From an uncultured Lentisphaeria bacterium (GTDB lineage: Bacteria; Verrucomicrobiota; Lentisphaeria; JABSQK01; CAJWLW01), in NCBI GenBank assembly GCA_913042885.1, contig CAJWLW010000310.1, positions 1-5,784 on the forward strand: a stretch of 5,784 nt of DNA, read 5' to 3'. Under the pieces are notes generated by a model, which did not search any database, was not told the DNA's origin, and saw only the letters and a list, made by a program, of their open reading frames with translations. Every line of letters begins with the position of its first letter. Position 1 is the first letter of the stretch. Positions 5,699 to 5,784 of the stretch are shown here, piece after piece. The position numbers and the translations under genes are program-made.

Positions 5699-5784
5699 CC
5701 ATCGAACAACACCATGGTGAAACGCAGGCAGGAATGCACCGCGCAACAAATCCACAACGCCCCAAGTCAGGTGAAATACTTCCA

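Noticed and set aside
5016..5720. 234-residue plus-strand open frame opposite the PLP enzyme gene
   Set aside because: It is the antisense of a well-supported class V aminotransferase with catalytic lysine and cofactor residues, and has no domain of its own.
5646..5765. Longer N-terminus of the PLP enzyme beginning at TTG 5765 or ATG 5702/5693
   Set aside because: The extra residues are Cys-rich with low G/C at third positions, and they would push the Tat motif far from the N-terminus and lie over or upstream of the candidate promoter.

Overview
The window is 5.8 kb of GC-rich bacterial DNA (roughly 60% GC by eye) with dense coding, short gaps and strong G/C preference at third codon positions. 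A Tat signal peptide and overall protein character suggest a Gram-negative, probably a proteobacterium (perhaps a gammaproteobacterium). That placement is an inference, because no rRNA or other marker gene is present.

Layout. (1) Positions 1-423, minus strand: the N-terminal two thirds of orotate phosphoribosyltransferase (pyrE), running off the left edge. (2) Positions 424-585: a 162-bp divergent intergenic region with a good pyrE promoter and ribosome binding site and, on the other side, a perfect 12-nt tandem repeat just ahead of the next gene. (3) Positions 586-4336, plus strand: three overlapping genes that look like one operon. They encode a glutamine-dependent asparagine synthetase-type amidotransferase, a small membrane-anchored protein of unknown function, and a polytopic GT-C type glycosyltransferase. 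(4) Positions 4347-5645, minus strand: a class V (CefD/PvdN-like) PLP-dependent enzyme with a twin-arginine signal peptide, convergent with the operon and only 10 bp from it. A short inverted repeat lies across the two stop codons. (5) Positions 5646-5784: the upstream region of that gene, with a candidate promoter and a palindrome.

How the genes may work together. The asparagine synthetase-like protein may simply make asparagine. Its tight coupling to a membrane glycosyltransferase, however, suggests amidation or processing of a surface glycan or its precursor. The small protein has one N-terminal membrane segment and a soluble domain probably facing the periplasm, and may be a detached accessory domain of the GT-C enzyme, which lacks a large C-terminal soluble domain of its own. 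The Tat-exported PLP enzyme would also act in the periplasm, but nothing in the sequence ties it to the operon. pyrE is housekeeping pyrimidine synthesis.

No mobile element, CRISPR array, tRNA or rRNA was seen. The least explained parts are the small middle gene, the exported PLP enzyme and the tandem repeat in the asparagine synthetase leader.
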